From: Sphingomonas paucimobilis NBRC 13935
GTDB taxonomy: Bacteria > Pseudomonadota > Alphaproteobacteria > Sphingomonadales > Sphingomonadaceae
DNA length: 64,000 nt
Reading direction: 5' to 3'
Assembly: GCF_000739895.2 (NCBI RefSeq)
Contig: NZ_BBJS01000043.1
Location: 1-64,000, forward strand
Notes under the pieces: generated by a model
What the model was told of the DNA's origin: nothing
Seen by the model: only the letters and a program-made list of their open reading frames with translations
Database searches by the model: none
In this document: in pieces, positions 33,186 to 40,583 of the stretch
How the letters are laid out: every line of letters begins with the position of its first letter
Position numbering within the stretch: position 1 is the first letter of the stretch
Position numbers and translations under genes: made by a program

Positions 33186-34511
33186 TCACTTACCCGGCCA
33201 TTTTGGATGGCGACGGTCGATCACATAGGGATGTTCGCCGTGGCTGTGGACCGCGAGATGCGGATCATCGGCGGCGAGGTCGCTATGTTCATGCGCGATC
33301 ACGTCGGGGTCGTTCGCGGGCCATATACGGACGGCGACGAGGGTGCCGATCGCAGCAAGAACGGCCATCGCACCGAACGCCGCCTCCATTCCGACGCGAG
33401 CGCCGAGCTGGCCGTCGAGCGGATAGCAGACCAGCCAGCAGACGTGGCTGAGTGCGAATTGTGCCGCGAACAATGCGGGGCGATCATCGGCGTTCGCCGA
33501 CCGACGTAGCAGCCGTCCCAATGGCGTGACGCTCGCTGAATAGGCGACGCCCAGCACCAACCATCCGCCGAGCAGGACATGCCAGTAGGCCGGGCCTGGC
33601 TGCATGATGGCGGTGATCGCGGCGAGGGCCGCGAGCGCCAACGTCAGGATAGCGGCGGCGACCAGCATGACGGTCCGATCCGCAATCCGATCGAGGATAC
33701 GAGGCAGGGTCAGCGCAGCGGTGATCGAGCCGCCCCCGAAGGCGGCGAGGGTCAACGCGACGTCGCGCTGGCTTAGGCCCATGCCTTTCACGATAACGAC
33801 GGTGTTGACGATCACCATTGCGCTCGCGGCGGCAGCGGTGAGGGTCAGCGCCAGCAATCCGCGCAGGCGAGGCGTCGCGAGGTATATACGCGTGCCCCGC
33901 GTCGTCTTGTCGTAGATGCCGCCCTTGGCCTCAACCGGCGCCGGTCGGGGCAGGACGGTCGATACGACCAGCAGCGCCGACGCGACAAAGCCTATCGCGG
34001 TGCCCGAGAACAGCCAGTGGTAGCTCATCACCGTCAAAAGACCGGCCGCGAGGATCGGGCTCGTCAGGCTCTCCATGTCATAGGCGAGGCGGGACAGGGA
34101 CAGCGCGCGGGTATAGTCGCGTTCCTCCGGGAGGACGTCCGGGATCGTAGCCTGAAAGGTTGGCGTGAACGCGGCCGATGCCGATTGCAGGACGAAGATC
34201 AAGATATAGACCTGCCAGACTTGGTTCACGAACGGCAGGCAAATGGCGACACCGGCGCGGATCACGTCCATTCCGACCAGCAAGGCACGGCGTGGCACGC
34301 GATTGGCGAACGCGCCGGCGATCGGCGCGACGCCGATATAGGCGACCATCTTAATCGCAAGCGCAGTCCCCAGCACCGCCCCGGCACTGCCGCCAGCTAT
34401 GTCGTAAGCGAGCAAGCCGAGCGCGACCGTCGCCAGTCCCGTTCCTACAAGCGCGATGATCTGCGCGAGGAAAAGGTGCCGATACGTGCGGTTGGCGAGG
34501 ACACTGAGCAT
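33186..34511 (-). CDS. MFS transporter, probable metal exporter with His-rich tail
   Basis: A 441-residue major-facilitator protein with about twelve helices and MFS loop motif FANRVPRRALLVGMDVIRAG between TM2 and TM3. The C-terminus is a cytosolic His/Asp-rich tail (VIAHEHSDLAADDPHLAVHSHGEHPY) typical of nickel/cobalt exporters such as NreB. ATG 34511 is close to two G/C-tract operators, and the gene is divergent from an RcnR/CsoR-family repressor. This makes Ni/Co export under that repressor the best guess. It may be the first gene of the long leftward operon ending at 24886. Confidence 0.82.
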   Translation of the reverse strand: MLSVLANRTYRHLFLAQIIALVGTGLATVALGLLAYDIAGGSAGAVLGTALAIKMVAYIGVAPIAGAFANRVPRRALLVGMDVIRAGVAICLPFVNQVWQVYILIFVLQSASAAFTPTFQATIPDVLPEERDYTRALSLSRLAYDMESLTSPILAAGLLTVMSYHWLFSGTAIGFVASALLVVSTVLPRPAPVEAKGGIYDKTTRGTRIYLATPRLRGLLALTLTAAAASAMVIVNTVVIVKGMGLSQRDVALTLAAFGGGSITAALTLPRILDRIADRTVMLVAAAILTLALAALAAITAIMQPGPAYWHVLLGGWLVLGVAYSASVTPLGRLLRRSANADDRPALFAAQFALSHVCWLVCYPLDGQLGARVGMEAAFGAMAVLAAIGTLVAVRIWPANDPDVIAHEHSDLAADDPHLAVHSHGEHPYVIDRRHPKWPGK

Positions 34512-34521
34512 GATCGCGCTA

Positions 34522-34561
34522 TATCCCCCCGGGGGATCGAGTCTATCCCCCCTGGGGGATA
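34522..34561. promoter_or_regulatory. Two tandem operators for the RcnR/CsoR-family repressor
   Basis: ATCCCCCCGGGGGAT (34523-34537) and TATCCCCCCTGGGGGATA (34544-34561) are two inverted repeats with C-tract and G-tract arms. RcnR/DmeR-type regulators bind TAC/TAT-flanked G/C tracts. They lie between the MFS start (34511) and the repressor gene (34598), where they can control both directions. Confidence 0.8.
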
Positions 34562-34597
34562 CTCGACAGCAGCCCCTCACGCGCACTAAATAAGGGG

Positions 34598-34867
34598 ATG
34601 GCCCATCACGCTCACACCAGCCACCCCGCAATCGTCAAACGGCTCAACCGCGTCGCTGGTCATCTGCGTAGCATCGTCGGCATGATCGAAGAGGAGCGCC
34701 CCTGCGTCGATATTGCGCAACAGCTTCAAGCGGTCGAAAACGCCATCGCCAGCGCCAAGCGCGCGCTCATCAACGATCATATCGACCATTGCCTAGTCCA
34801 TGCCGAAGAAGGTGAGGGGACCAAGGCGGCGGTGGAGCAGTTCCGCGCGATCTCAAAATACTGGTGA
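34598..34867 (+). CDS. RcnR/CsoR-family metal-sensing repressor
   Basis: An 89-residue all-helical repressor with HPAIVKRLNRVAGHLRSIVGMIEEERPCVDIAQQLQAVENAIASA and HIDHCL. CsoR-family metal ligands visible are the N-terminal His cluster (MAHHAHTSHP), Cys in RPCVD, and His/Cys in HIDHC, closer to RcnR/DmeR (Ni/Co) than to CsoR (Cu). ATG 34598 follows TAAGGGG closely. It is divergent from the MFS gene with two G/C-tract dyads between. It releases DNA when metal binds, so it likely controls the leftward efflux operon. Confidence 0.88.
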   Translation: MAHHAHTSHPAIVKRLNRVAGHLRSIVGMIEEERPCVDIAQQLQAVENAIASAKRALINDHIDHCLVHAEEGEGTKAAVEQFRAISKYW

Positions 34868-34884
34868 TGCGCCGCGCGGCGAGG

Positions 34885-34904
34885 GGTGTGCCACGTGGCA
34901 CACC
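34885..34904. promoter_or_regulatory. 20-bp perfect palindrome, copy 2 of the 24703 site
   Basis: Identical over 20 bases to the core of 24703-24724, centred on CCACGTGG. It lies in the 61-bp gap between the RcnR-type gene and the Abi gene, which converge. The two copies are about 10.2 kb apart and bracket the leftward metal operon. Confidence 0.7.
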
Positions 34905-34928
34905 TCCTGAAGACCGCTACCGGGCGCA

Positions 34929-35888
34929 TTAGGCCCAGATCGCTTCCTGATCCCAGCCTTCGAGAAACCCGCCCTGCGCGGCGCTGGCGAATGGCATTTC
35001 GGGGAAGGAAAGCCAATGTGCTTTCATCCGGCCACTCCACGATGTGCCCGGATTGATCCGCTTGGCGAGATAGGAGGCAACTGCCGCCGCGCCATAGACA
35101 CGGTTCCGCTGCACGACGTCGTTGCCGATATGGACCATGCGCGGCGCCTCGAACGCTTTGGGCACCTGGGGCTGGTTGATGATGCCGGTATTCCACAGCC
35201 GGGAATGATGCGCGCTGATGTTGCGCACGAAGGCAAGGCTCTTGATCCAGCTCACCAGCGTGTCGGGGAGCAGATTATAGCGTTTTGCGATGGCGAAACG
35301 GTCGTTGGGATGCGCCATTTCGAGCAGCCAGGATAGCGTTCCAAAATCCCATGCCTCGACAGCCATCCAGATCGGCATTGGCGGCGTGTAGGTATTGTAG
35401 AACTCCGACACCCAATCGTCTTTACAGCGGTCGACGGAATCGTCCGCCTTCGCCAACCAGCTCAGGTGCCGGGTCGTGCCTTTAAAATTAGCGTTCGCAC
35501 GATTGGGATCGAGGTAGGCGACCGATCGATGGGCGAACAGGTCACGATTCCCGAGCGCATGGGCGAGATCGACGCGCAGCGCGACTTCGATCCGTTCGAT
35601 GGCATCGAGGAAGAGCAAGCGGAGCTGCTTGTCGAAGAGATAGAGATCGACGGCATGGCGAAACTCGGCACCGGCTTGAAACTGGTCGGTGCGAATGGTG
35701 CGCGTGGCATCGTCGGGATCGGGGATGCGCTCTTGCAGCGGTTGCCAATAGGGCGACAGGCGACCGTAGCCGATTCGCTCAAGATGGCGGATGGCTTTGG
35801 CTTGGTCGGTGACGCCCAAACCGCGGCCTTCAAGGAGGGCGAGCTGGTCGGCGAAGCTGAGATGGGGTTTGGCGTAGGGCGGAAGCAT
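34929..35888 (-). CDS. Abi-family (Abi_2, AbiD/AbiF-like) protein with HEPN-type motif
   Basis: A 319-residue protein of the Abi_2 family: PHLSFADQLALLEGRGL, AIRHLERIGYGRLSPYW, LYLFDKQLRLLFLDAIERIEVALR, PPMPIWMAVEAWDFGTLSWL and VRNISAHHSRLWN. The last stretch (R222-N223 ... H228) is an R-x4-6-H HEPN ribonuclease motif. AbiD/AbiF proteins abort phage infection or act as toxins. It stands alone, with no methylase or antitoxin recognised. ATG 35888 has a weak ribosome site (CTGGGGCG). Confidence 0.85.
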   Translation of the reverse strand: MLPPYAKPHLSFADQLALLEGRGLGVTDQAKAIRHLERIGYGRLSPYWQPLQERIPDPDDATRTIRTDQFQAGAEFRHAVDLYLFDKQLRLLFLDAIERIEVALRVDLAHALGNRDLFAHRSVAYLDPNRANANFKGTTRHLSWLAKADDSVDRCKDDWVSEFYNTYTPPMPIWMAVEAWDFGTLSWLLEMAHPNDRFAIAKRYNLLPDTLVSWIKSLAFVRNISAHHSRLWNTGIINQPQVPKAFEAPRMVHIGNDVVQRNRVYGAAAVASYLAKRINPGTSWSGRMKAHWLSFPEMPFASAAQGGFLEGWDQEAIWA

Positions 35889-36242
35889 CGCCCCAGATAT
35901 GAAGAAGGCCGCCCCTTGATGCCATAGGCAACAGCGGGGACGGCCATGTTGTCCTCTATCTAGATGTTCGGGTCTGAGGATTCAATTAAAAATTGACGGC
36001 GGGTCGCCGCGTGACCGCTCGGGCGAGGCAAACGCGCTCCGACAAATTTTGGGGGAGGCAAATCTGTCTCCGCCCTATATGCTTCCTTATCCTGATTACA
36101 CGGTATCGTGTTTACGGGCTCACTGTGCTTCGTGAGACATTGGTGCCTCCCTCACTAGGGACAACAATGTCTCCGAGTGGGCGACGTTTTTGTCTCCCCA
36201 CCCCCTCTGGAAATGGTGCGCGAATGTGCTATTTCCACCATC
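35889..36242. promoter_or_regulatory. Intergenic region with repeated TGTCTCC boxes upstream of HTH gene
   Basis: About 350 bases without a gene, with lower GC than the flanks. TGTCTCC occurs at 36065-36071, 36168-36174 and 36191-36197, with inverted GAGACATT at 36134-36141. Spacing is irregular, so these look like operator boxes or degenerate iterons for the HTH protein encoded at 36243. Confidence 0.5.
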
Positions 36243-36731
36243 ATGAGCAAGCAACCCGACGATACCACAAAGGAGGCAGGATCGAACGTCTTTTCGATCG
36301 CGGCGGTGGCGAAGCCGAAGAAGCGGAAGGACAAGTGGCCGGATGCCGTCCTGTCGCGTGGCTACAGCATGATCCCGTCGATCCTGTTGTGGGGCCAGGC
36401 CAAGATGGGTCTGAAGCCTGACGAGTTGAACGTGCTGCTTCAGCTCATCAGCCATTGGTGGTCGGCCGATCACGATCCGCATCCTGCCAAGGACACGATC
36501 GCCCGCCGTATGGGCAAGGACGCACGGACGGTTCAGCGGCACCTGACCGCGTTGGAGACGAAGGGTTTCATCAAACGGGTCGAGCGCTTCAAGCGGCACA
36601 AGGGCCAGGACAGCAATGGCTACGATCTGTCCGGACTGATCGCCAAGCTGGAGACGATCGCGCCGGAGTTCGAGAAGGTGACGGATCAGAACAAGCGCCG
36701 ACGCGCGAAGGCTGAGACGAAAACGGCATAG
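36243..36731 (+). CDS. Winged-helix/HTH protein, plasmid replication- or regulation-like
   Basis: A 162-residue basic protein. A Lys-rich N-terminal part (VAKPKKRKDKWPDAVLSRGYSMIPSILL) is followed by a winged helix (DELNVLLQLISHWWSADHDPHPAKDTIARRMGKDARTVQRHLTALETKGFIKRVERF) and a Lys/Arg-rich tail. The HTH is of the kind found in plasmid replication initiators and in small plasmid regulators. ATG 36243 is preferred over the in-frame ATG 36177, which has no ribosome site. Repeated TGTCTCC boxes upstream and an inverted repeat downstream support a replication or control role; which is not settled. Confidence 0.75.
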   Translation: MSKQPDDTTKEAGSNVFSIAAVAKPKKRKDKWPDAVLSRGYSMIPSILLWGQAKMGLKPDELNVLLQLISHWWSADHDPHPAKDTIARRMGKDARTVQRHLTALETKGFIKRVERFKRHKGQDSNGYDLSGLIAKLETIAPEFEKVTDQNKRRRAKAETKTA

Positions 36732-36795
36732 GTTTCAAGGATCGCGCGCCGCGAAAGCGGCGTGTGGGGCCGGTCAGTCCAAGGCCGGTTCGGAA

Positions 36796-36867
36796 CGTAG
36801 GGATTGGCGCTTCGGGCAGAAGCATGGCCCCCTTCCAAAAGGGGTAATGACGCCGCCAATCCCTACG
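36796..36867. repeat. 14-bp perfect inverted repeat with nested hairpin
   Basis: CGTAGGGATTGGCG (36796-36809) is exactly inverted at 36854-36867, with CCCCTT/AAAAGGGG pairing inside. It lies in the 186-bp gap after the HTH gene and before the disrupted zinc-ribbon gene, where no gene is supported. It may be a terminator, origin element or recombination site. Confidence 0.65.
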
Positions 36868-36917
36868 CTCGCTGATTTAGCACAGCGGGGCGCTGACCCC
36901 AAACCCCGGGGAAGCTC

Positions 36918-37006
36918 ATGAGCTATACCGAAGAGACACGCCAATCGACCTGCCCTTCATGCGGCAAGCTCAACCATGTCATCGTGGCCTATGCCGGGGA
37001 CTATCG
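36918..37006 (+). pseudogene. Small zinc-ribbon protein gene cut by mercury transposon
   Basis: Starts MSYTEETRQSTCPSCGKLNHVIVAYAGDYR with a CPSC zinc-ribbon half and a GGGGAAGC ribosome site. The frame then runs into the left end of the mercury transposon. The remaining open frame (to 37112) is transposon-derived, and the second CxxC expected of a zinc ribbon is missing. The lost 3' part is not seen after 43613. It was probably a plasmid backbone gene. Confidence 0.6.
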
Positions 37007-37062
37007 GGCGTCACCTCAAGCTTTGTACGCTGAACAACGATTTTCCGGACATAATGTGAACA
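37007..37062 (+). repeat. Left inverted repeat of mercury transposon
   Basis: Begins GGCGTCACCTCAAG and ends AATGTGAACA; 46 of 56 bases match the inverted right copy. An upstream GGGGACTATC could make a standard 38-bp Tn3-type end (36997-37034) finishing TACGCTGA. Confidence 0.8.
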
Positions 37063-37068
37063 TTGGTG

Positions 37069-37629
37069 TCAGGCAGCGGCGCGAAGGTACTGGTAGAGGG
37101 TTTCGCGGCTGATGCCCATGTCGCGCGCGATGGTCGCCTTGCGTTCACCGGCGGCAACGCGGCGGTGCAGATCGGCAATCATCTCATCCGAGAGCGACCG
37201 TTTCCGCCCCCGATAGGCGCCGCGCTGCCGAGCGATCGCAATGCCTTCGCGTTGCCGTTCGCGGATCAGGGCGCGCTCGAACTCAGCAAACGCACCCATG
37301 ACCGAGAGCATCAGATTGGCCATCGGGGAGTCCTCCCCCGAGAAGGACAGGCTTTCCTTCTCAAACTCGATCCGGATACCTCGCTTGGTGAGGCCCTGGA
37401 CCAGCTTGCGCAGGTCATCCAGATTGCGGGCCAACCGATCCATGCTGTGGACGACGACGGTATCGCCTTCGCGGGCGAAAGTGAGCAGAGCCTCAAGCTG
37501 GGGGCGGTTGACGTCCTTGCCCGATGCCTTGTCGGTGAAGGTCCGATCGAGCGACTGACCTTCCAATTGGCGATCCACATTCTGATCGAACGTGCTGACC
37601 CGGACATAGCCGATCCGTTGCCCCTTCAC
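37069..37629 (-). CDS. tnpR: Serine resolvase TnpR of the mercury transposon
   Basis: A 186-residue resolvase: IGYVRVSTFDQN with catalytic Ser 12, VHSMDRLARNLDDL, MGAFAEFERALIRERQREG and a C-terminal HTH (TIARDMGISRETLYQYL). It is a different lineage from the resolvase at 12349. It starts at GTG 37629. The stop is six bases inside the left inverted repeat end, which is tight but normal for compact Tn3 elements. It resolves cointegrates at the res region upstream. Confidence 0.93.
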   Translation of the reverse strand: MKGQRIGYVRVSTFDQNVDRQLEGQSLDRTFTDKASGKDVNRPQLEALLTFAREGDTVVVHSMDRLARNLDDLRKLVQGLTKRGIRIEFEKESLSFSGEDSPMANLMLSVMGAFAEFERALIRERQREGIAIARQRGAYRGRKRSLSDEMIADLHRRVAAGERKATIARDMGISRETLYQYLRAAA

Positions 37630-37799
37630 TGCGCACTCTCTCCATCAAAATGTCAGGTTGAAATCTATGATACGCAACGACATTCGTCAACAAATTCCGT
37701 TTAGTACCCTAATCTGACAGAAACCGCGGTAGCGCCCTGACGTCCGGTTAGGCTATACTCCAAGCTGACATCACAAAATCAAATCCCTCAAAGATGGCG
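37630..37799. other. Putative res region of mercury transposon
   Basis: 170 bp between tnpR and merR, lower in GC, with repeated TGTCA/TGACA-type half sites (ATGTCAGG, TCTGACAG, GCTGACATC). Resolvase genes are preceded by their res site, and no gene fits here. merR terminates into it. Confidence 0.55.
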
Positions 37800-38222
37800 T
37801 CAATTGCCTTGATGGGGTAAAAACTGGAGTGCTTCCAGGATGGGACATTCGGCAACGTCATCTCCAGTGCATCTGGCTAACGTGGTCGCCAGCGTCACCT
37901 CTATCTTCTGCAAATCTGCAATGCGGCGGCGGACATCTTCAAGGTGGAGTTCGGTTCTCGCCATAACCTCCGCGCAGGTTTGTGCACCGGTATCGGTGAG
38001 CGACAACAATGACCGTATCTCATCCATTGCATAGCCAAGGTCGCGCGCGCGCAGGATGAACTGCAACCTTTGCACCAGTTCCGGCGAATAGACGCGGTAG
38101 CCGTTGGAACTGCGAGGCGGCCCCGGCAGCAATCCCACCTTCTCGTAATAGCGGATGGTTTCGAGATTGCAGCCTGTTTTCCGGGCAAGCTGGGCACGCA
38201 AGATGCCGACCTGTTGCTCCAT
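37800..38222 (-). CDS. merR: Mercury-responsive regulator MerR
   Basis: A 140-residue MerR: winged-helix start (RKTGCNLETIRYYEKVGLLP), dimer helix, and the three Hg(II)-binding cysteines C83 (QTCAEV), C118 (LARCTG) and C126 (AECPIL) at the spacing of Tn501/Tn21 MerR. It represses merTPA without mercury and untwists the promoter with mercury. ATG 38222 is divergent from merT across a standard operator. A longer in-frame start at 38273 would cover the operator and is rejected. Confidence 0.95.
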   Translation of the reverse strand: MEQQVGILRAQLARKTGCNLETIRYYEKVGLLPGPPRSSNGYRVYSPELVQRLQFILRARDLGYAMDEIRSLLSLTDTGAQTCAEVMARTELHLEDVRRRIADLQKIEVTLATTLARCTGDDVAECPILEALQFLPHQGN

Positions 38223-38233
38223 GAAAATACCTC

Positions 38234-38264
38234 TTGAGTCTGTAGTGGCTACAGAGCCTACACT
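38234..38264 (+). promoter_or_regulatory. mer promoter/operator with 19-bp spacer
   Basis: -35 TTGAGT (38234-38239), 19-bp spacer, -10 TACACT (38259-38264). The spacer holds a perfect MerR dyad TCTGTAG-TGG-CTACAGA (38239-38255). The over-long spacer is the MerR-type feature corrected by DNA distortion when Hg(II) binds. Confidence 0.9.
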
Positions 38265-38298
38265 GCGAATCACTCAGTTGGAACAAGGGATTCAAGCC

Positions 38299-38694
38299 AT
38301 GGTCTCAACGCCGGAAGCGGGACAGCCAGCCCTCACCGAAAACCACGAGCCGAAGCAGGCAAACTGGGTTGCGGCGGGCGCATTGATCGGCGCGGGGCTC
38401 GCCTCGGCTTGCTGCGTCGTCCCGCTACTGTTGGTTATGCTCGGAATTTCCGGCGCGTGGATCGCCAACCTGACGGCGCTCGAACCTTACAAGCCCTATG
38501 TCGCAGGCGTAACGCTCGCGCTGCTCGGCTACGGCTTCTGGCATGTCTATTTCAAGCCGAAACCGCCCTGTGAAGACGGTTCCTACTGCGCTCGTCCACA
38601 ATCGGCTTGGACCACCAAGGCGGTGCTGTGGCTGGGCCTTGCCGTCGCCATCCTGGCGCTCACCATCGACTGGTGGGCACCCTGGTTCTATTGA
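38299..38694 (+). CDS. merT: Mercuric transport protein MerT
   Basis: A 131-residue inner-membrane protein with three helices. TM1 has the CC pair (GLASACCVVPLLLVMLG), and the loop after TM2 has a second Cys pair (CEDGSYC). It takes Hg(II) from MerP and passes it to cytosolic MerA. ATG 38299 is chosen because upstream in-frame codons overlap the operator. Next gene merP starts 12 bases later. Order and length match the narrow-spectrum mer operon. Confidence 0.93.
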   Translation: MVSTPEAGQPALTENHEPKQANWVAAGALIGAGLASACCVVPLLLVMLGISGAWIANLTALEPYKPYVAGVTLALLGYGFWHVYFKPKPPCEDGSYCARPQSAWTTKAVLWLGLAVAILALTIDWWAPWFY

Positions 38695-38706
38695 AAGGAA
38701 ATACCC

Positions 38707-39036
38707 ATGAAAAAGACAGTATGTATCGCTATGGCCGTGCTGGCTATGGCTGGCGGCGGGGTCGCCTATGCAGTTAGTGGCACGGCGCAAGATCGCCCCG
38801 CGGCTACCGCAACCGCTCAGAAGCAAACCACCTTTGCCATAGAGAACATGACCTGCGCCACCTGCCCGATCACCGTGAAGAAGGCGATGGAAGGCGTCGC
38901 CGGGGTAACGGCGGTCACGGTCGATTTCGCAGCCAAGACCGCGCGCGCAACCTATGACCCGCGCCGCACCAATGCTGCTGCGATTGCCGCTGCATCAACC
39001 AACGCGGGTTATCCGGCGCGCGCTATTCAAAACTGA
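38707..39036 (+). CDS. merP: Periplasmic mercury-binding protein MerP
   Basis: A 109-residue protein with a signal peptide (CIAMAVLAMAGGGVAYA) and one HMA domain with ENMTCATCPITVKKAMEGV; the two Cys of MTCATC bind Hg(II). It scavenges mercury in the periplasm and delivers it to MerT. An AAAGGAAA ribosome site precedes ATG 38707. A linker of about 20 residues between signal and domain is longer than in Tn501. Confidence 0.93.
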   Translation: MKKTVCIAMAVLAMAGGGVAYAVSGTAQDRPAATATAQKQTTFAIENMTCATCPITVKKAMEGVAGVTAVTVDFAAKTARATYDPRRTNAAAIAAASTNAGYPARAIQN

Positions 39037-39073
39037 GCGGGGCGCCGCCAGCGCCTCAAGAAAGCGATAAGCA

Positions 39074-40492
39074 ATGAACGACTGTTGCAACCGCCCCGGG
39101 CAGGAAGGATTTGACGTGGCCGTCATCGGCGCGGGTTCTGCCGGGTTCTCCGCCGCGATCGCCGCTGCCGATCTGGGCGCGAAAGTGGCGCTCGTCGGTC
39201 ACGGCACGATTGGCGGCACCTGTGTCAATGTTGGCTGCGTTCCTTCCAAGACGCTGATCCGCGCCGCCGAAGCGGTGCATGGTGGGCTTGCCGCCGCGCG
39301 CTTTCCCGGCCTTGGGGGCGCTGTCCAGATGGATGACTGGTCCGTATTGGCGGCGTCGAAGGACGATCTTGTCACGACGCTGCGCCAAAAAAAATATGTC
39401 GATCTGCTGCCCGCCTATGACGGTGTGAGCTATATCGAGGGCAAGGCACGCTTTGCCGATGGTGCGCTGATTGTCGGCGATGCGCCCATGAAGGTCGGCA
39501 AGGTCATATTGGCGATGGGTGCGCACGCCGCCGTGCCGCCGATTCCGGGGATGGACAGCGTGCCCTACCTAACCAGCACATCGGCGCTGGCGCTGGATCG
39601 CTTGCCCAAATCGCTGCTGGTGATCGGTGGCGGGGTGATCGGGGTAGAACTGGGACAGATGTTTTCGCGTCTGGGCGTTGATGTCACCATCTGCTGCCGA
39701 AGCCGCCTGCTCCCCGAAATGGACCCGGAAGTGAGTGCCGCGCTGAAAAACTATTTGGAAGCCGAGGGCGTGCGGGTTTGCGCAGGTGTCGGCTATCAGC
39801 GTATCGCCCAAACACAGAGCGGGGTCGAATTGACCTGCGAGGGGCATTGTGACACCGTCGCGGCGGAACAGGTGCTCATCGCCACCGGACGCCGACCCAA
39901 TAGCGACGGGCTTGGGCTGGAGGAGCGCGGCATAGTGCTTGCCCGTAATGGTGGAATCGTCGTCGATGACCACCTCGAAACGTCGGTTCCAGGCATTTAC
40001 GCGGCGGGCGATGTAACGGGACGGGACCAGTTCGTCTACATGGCCGCCTATGGCGCAAAACTGGCCGCGCGCAACGCGGTGACGGGCAACCAATACCGCT
40101 ACGACAATTCCTCCATGCCATCCGTCGTCTTCACCGACCCGCAAGTCGCCAGCGCCGGCCTCACTGAAACGACAGCACGGGCGCAAGGCCTGGACATCAA
40201 GGTTTCGCTGCTCCCGCTCGATGCTGTGCCAAGGGCACTGGCAGCACGCGATACGCGGGGTCTCATCAAACTGATTGCCGACAAGGCGAACGACCGTTTG
40301 CTGGGCGGCCAGATCATGGCACCCGAAGGCGCGGATTCGATCCAGACACTGGTGCTGGCGATCAAACACGGCATGACCACCCTGGAATTGGGTGCAACGA
40401 TATTTCCTTACCTGACCACTGTGGAAGGCCTCAAACTGGCGGCCCAAACGTTTGATAAGGATGTCGCCAAACTGTCTTGCTGCGCCGGGTGA
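39074..40492 (+). CDS. merA: Mercuric reductase MerA (short form, no NmerA domain)
   Basis: A 472-residue flavoprotein of the pyridine-nucleotide disulfide reductase family that reduces Hg(II) to Hg(0) with NADPH. FAD site VIGAGSAGFSAAIAA, redox pair C50/C55 in GTCVNVGCVPSK, NADPH site VIGGGVIGVELGQMF, and C-terminal Hg-binding Cys pair in LSCCAG. It lacks the N-terminal HMA-like NmerA domain found in Tn501 MerA (561 aa). A single ATG 39074 follows GAAAGCGATAAGCA. It is the last mer gene; tnpA follows after 91 bases. Confidence 0.95.
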   Translation: MNDCCNRPGQEGFDVAVIGAGSAGFSAAIAAADLGAKVALVGHGTIGGTCVNVGCVPSKTLIRAAEAVHGGLAAARFPGLGGAVQMDDWSVLAASKDDLVTTLRQKKYVDLLPAYDGVSYIEGKARFADGALIVGDAPMKVGKVILAMGAHAAVPPIPGMDSVPYLTSTSALALDRLPKSLLVIGGGVIGVELGQMFSRLGVDVTICCRSRLLPEMDPEVSAALKNYLEAEGVRVCAGVGYQRIAQTQSGVELTCEGHCDTVAAEQVLIATGRRPNSDGLGLEERGIVLARNGGIVVDDHLETSVPGIYAAGDVTGRDQFVYMAAYGAKLAARNAVTGNQYRYDNSSMPSVVFTDPQVASAGLTETTARAQGLDIKVSLLPLDAVPRALAARDTRGLIKLIADKANDRLLGGQIMAPEGADSIQTLVLAIKHGMTTLELGATIFPYLTTVEGLKLAAQTFDKDVAKLSCCAG

Positions 40493-40583
40493 TTGCTCGG
40501 GGATCAACCGGCAACGAATGGCCTCCCTCCAGTGCAAGCCGCTTTGGTGTCAATTTTGTTATTCGCCTCAGCGGGAGAGCAAA

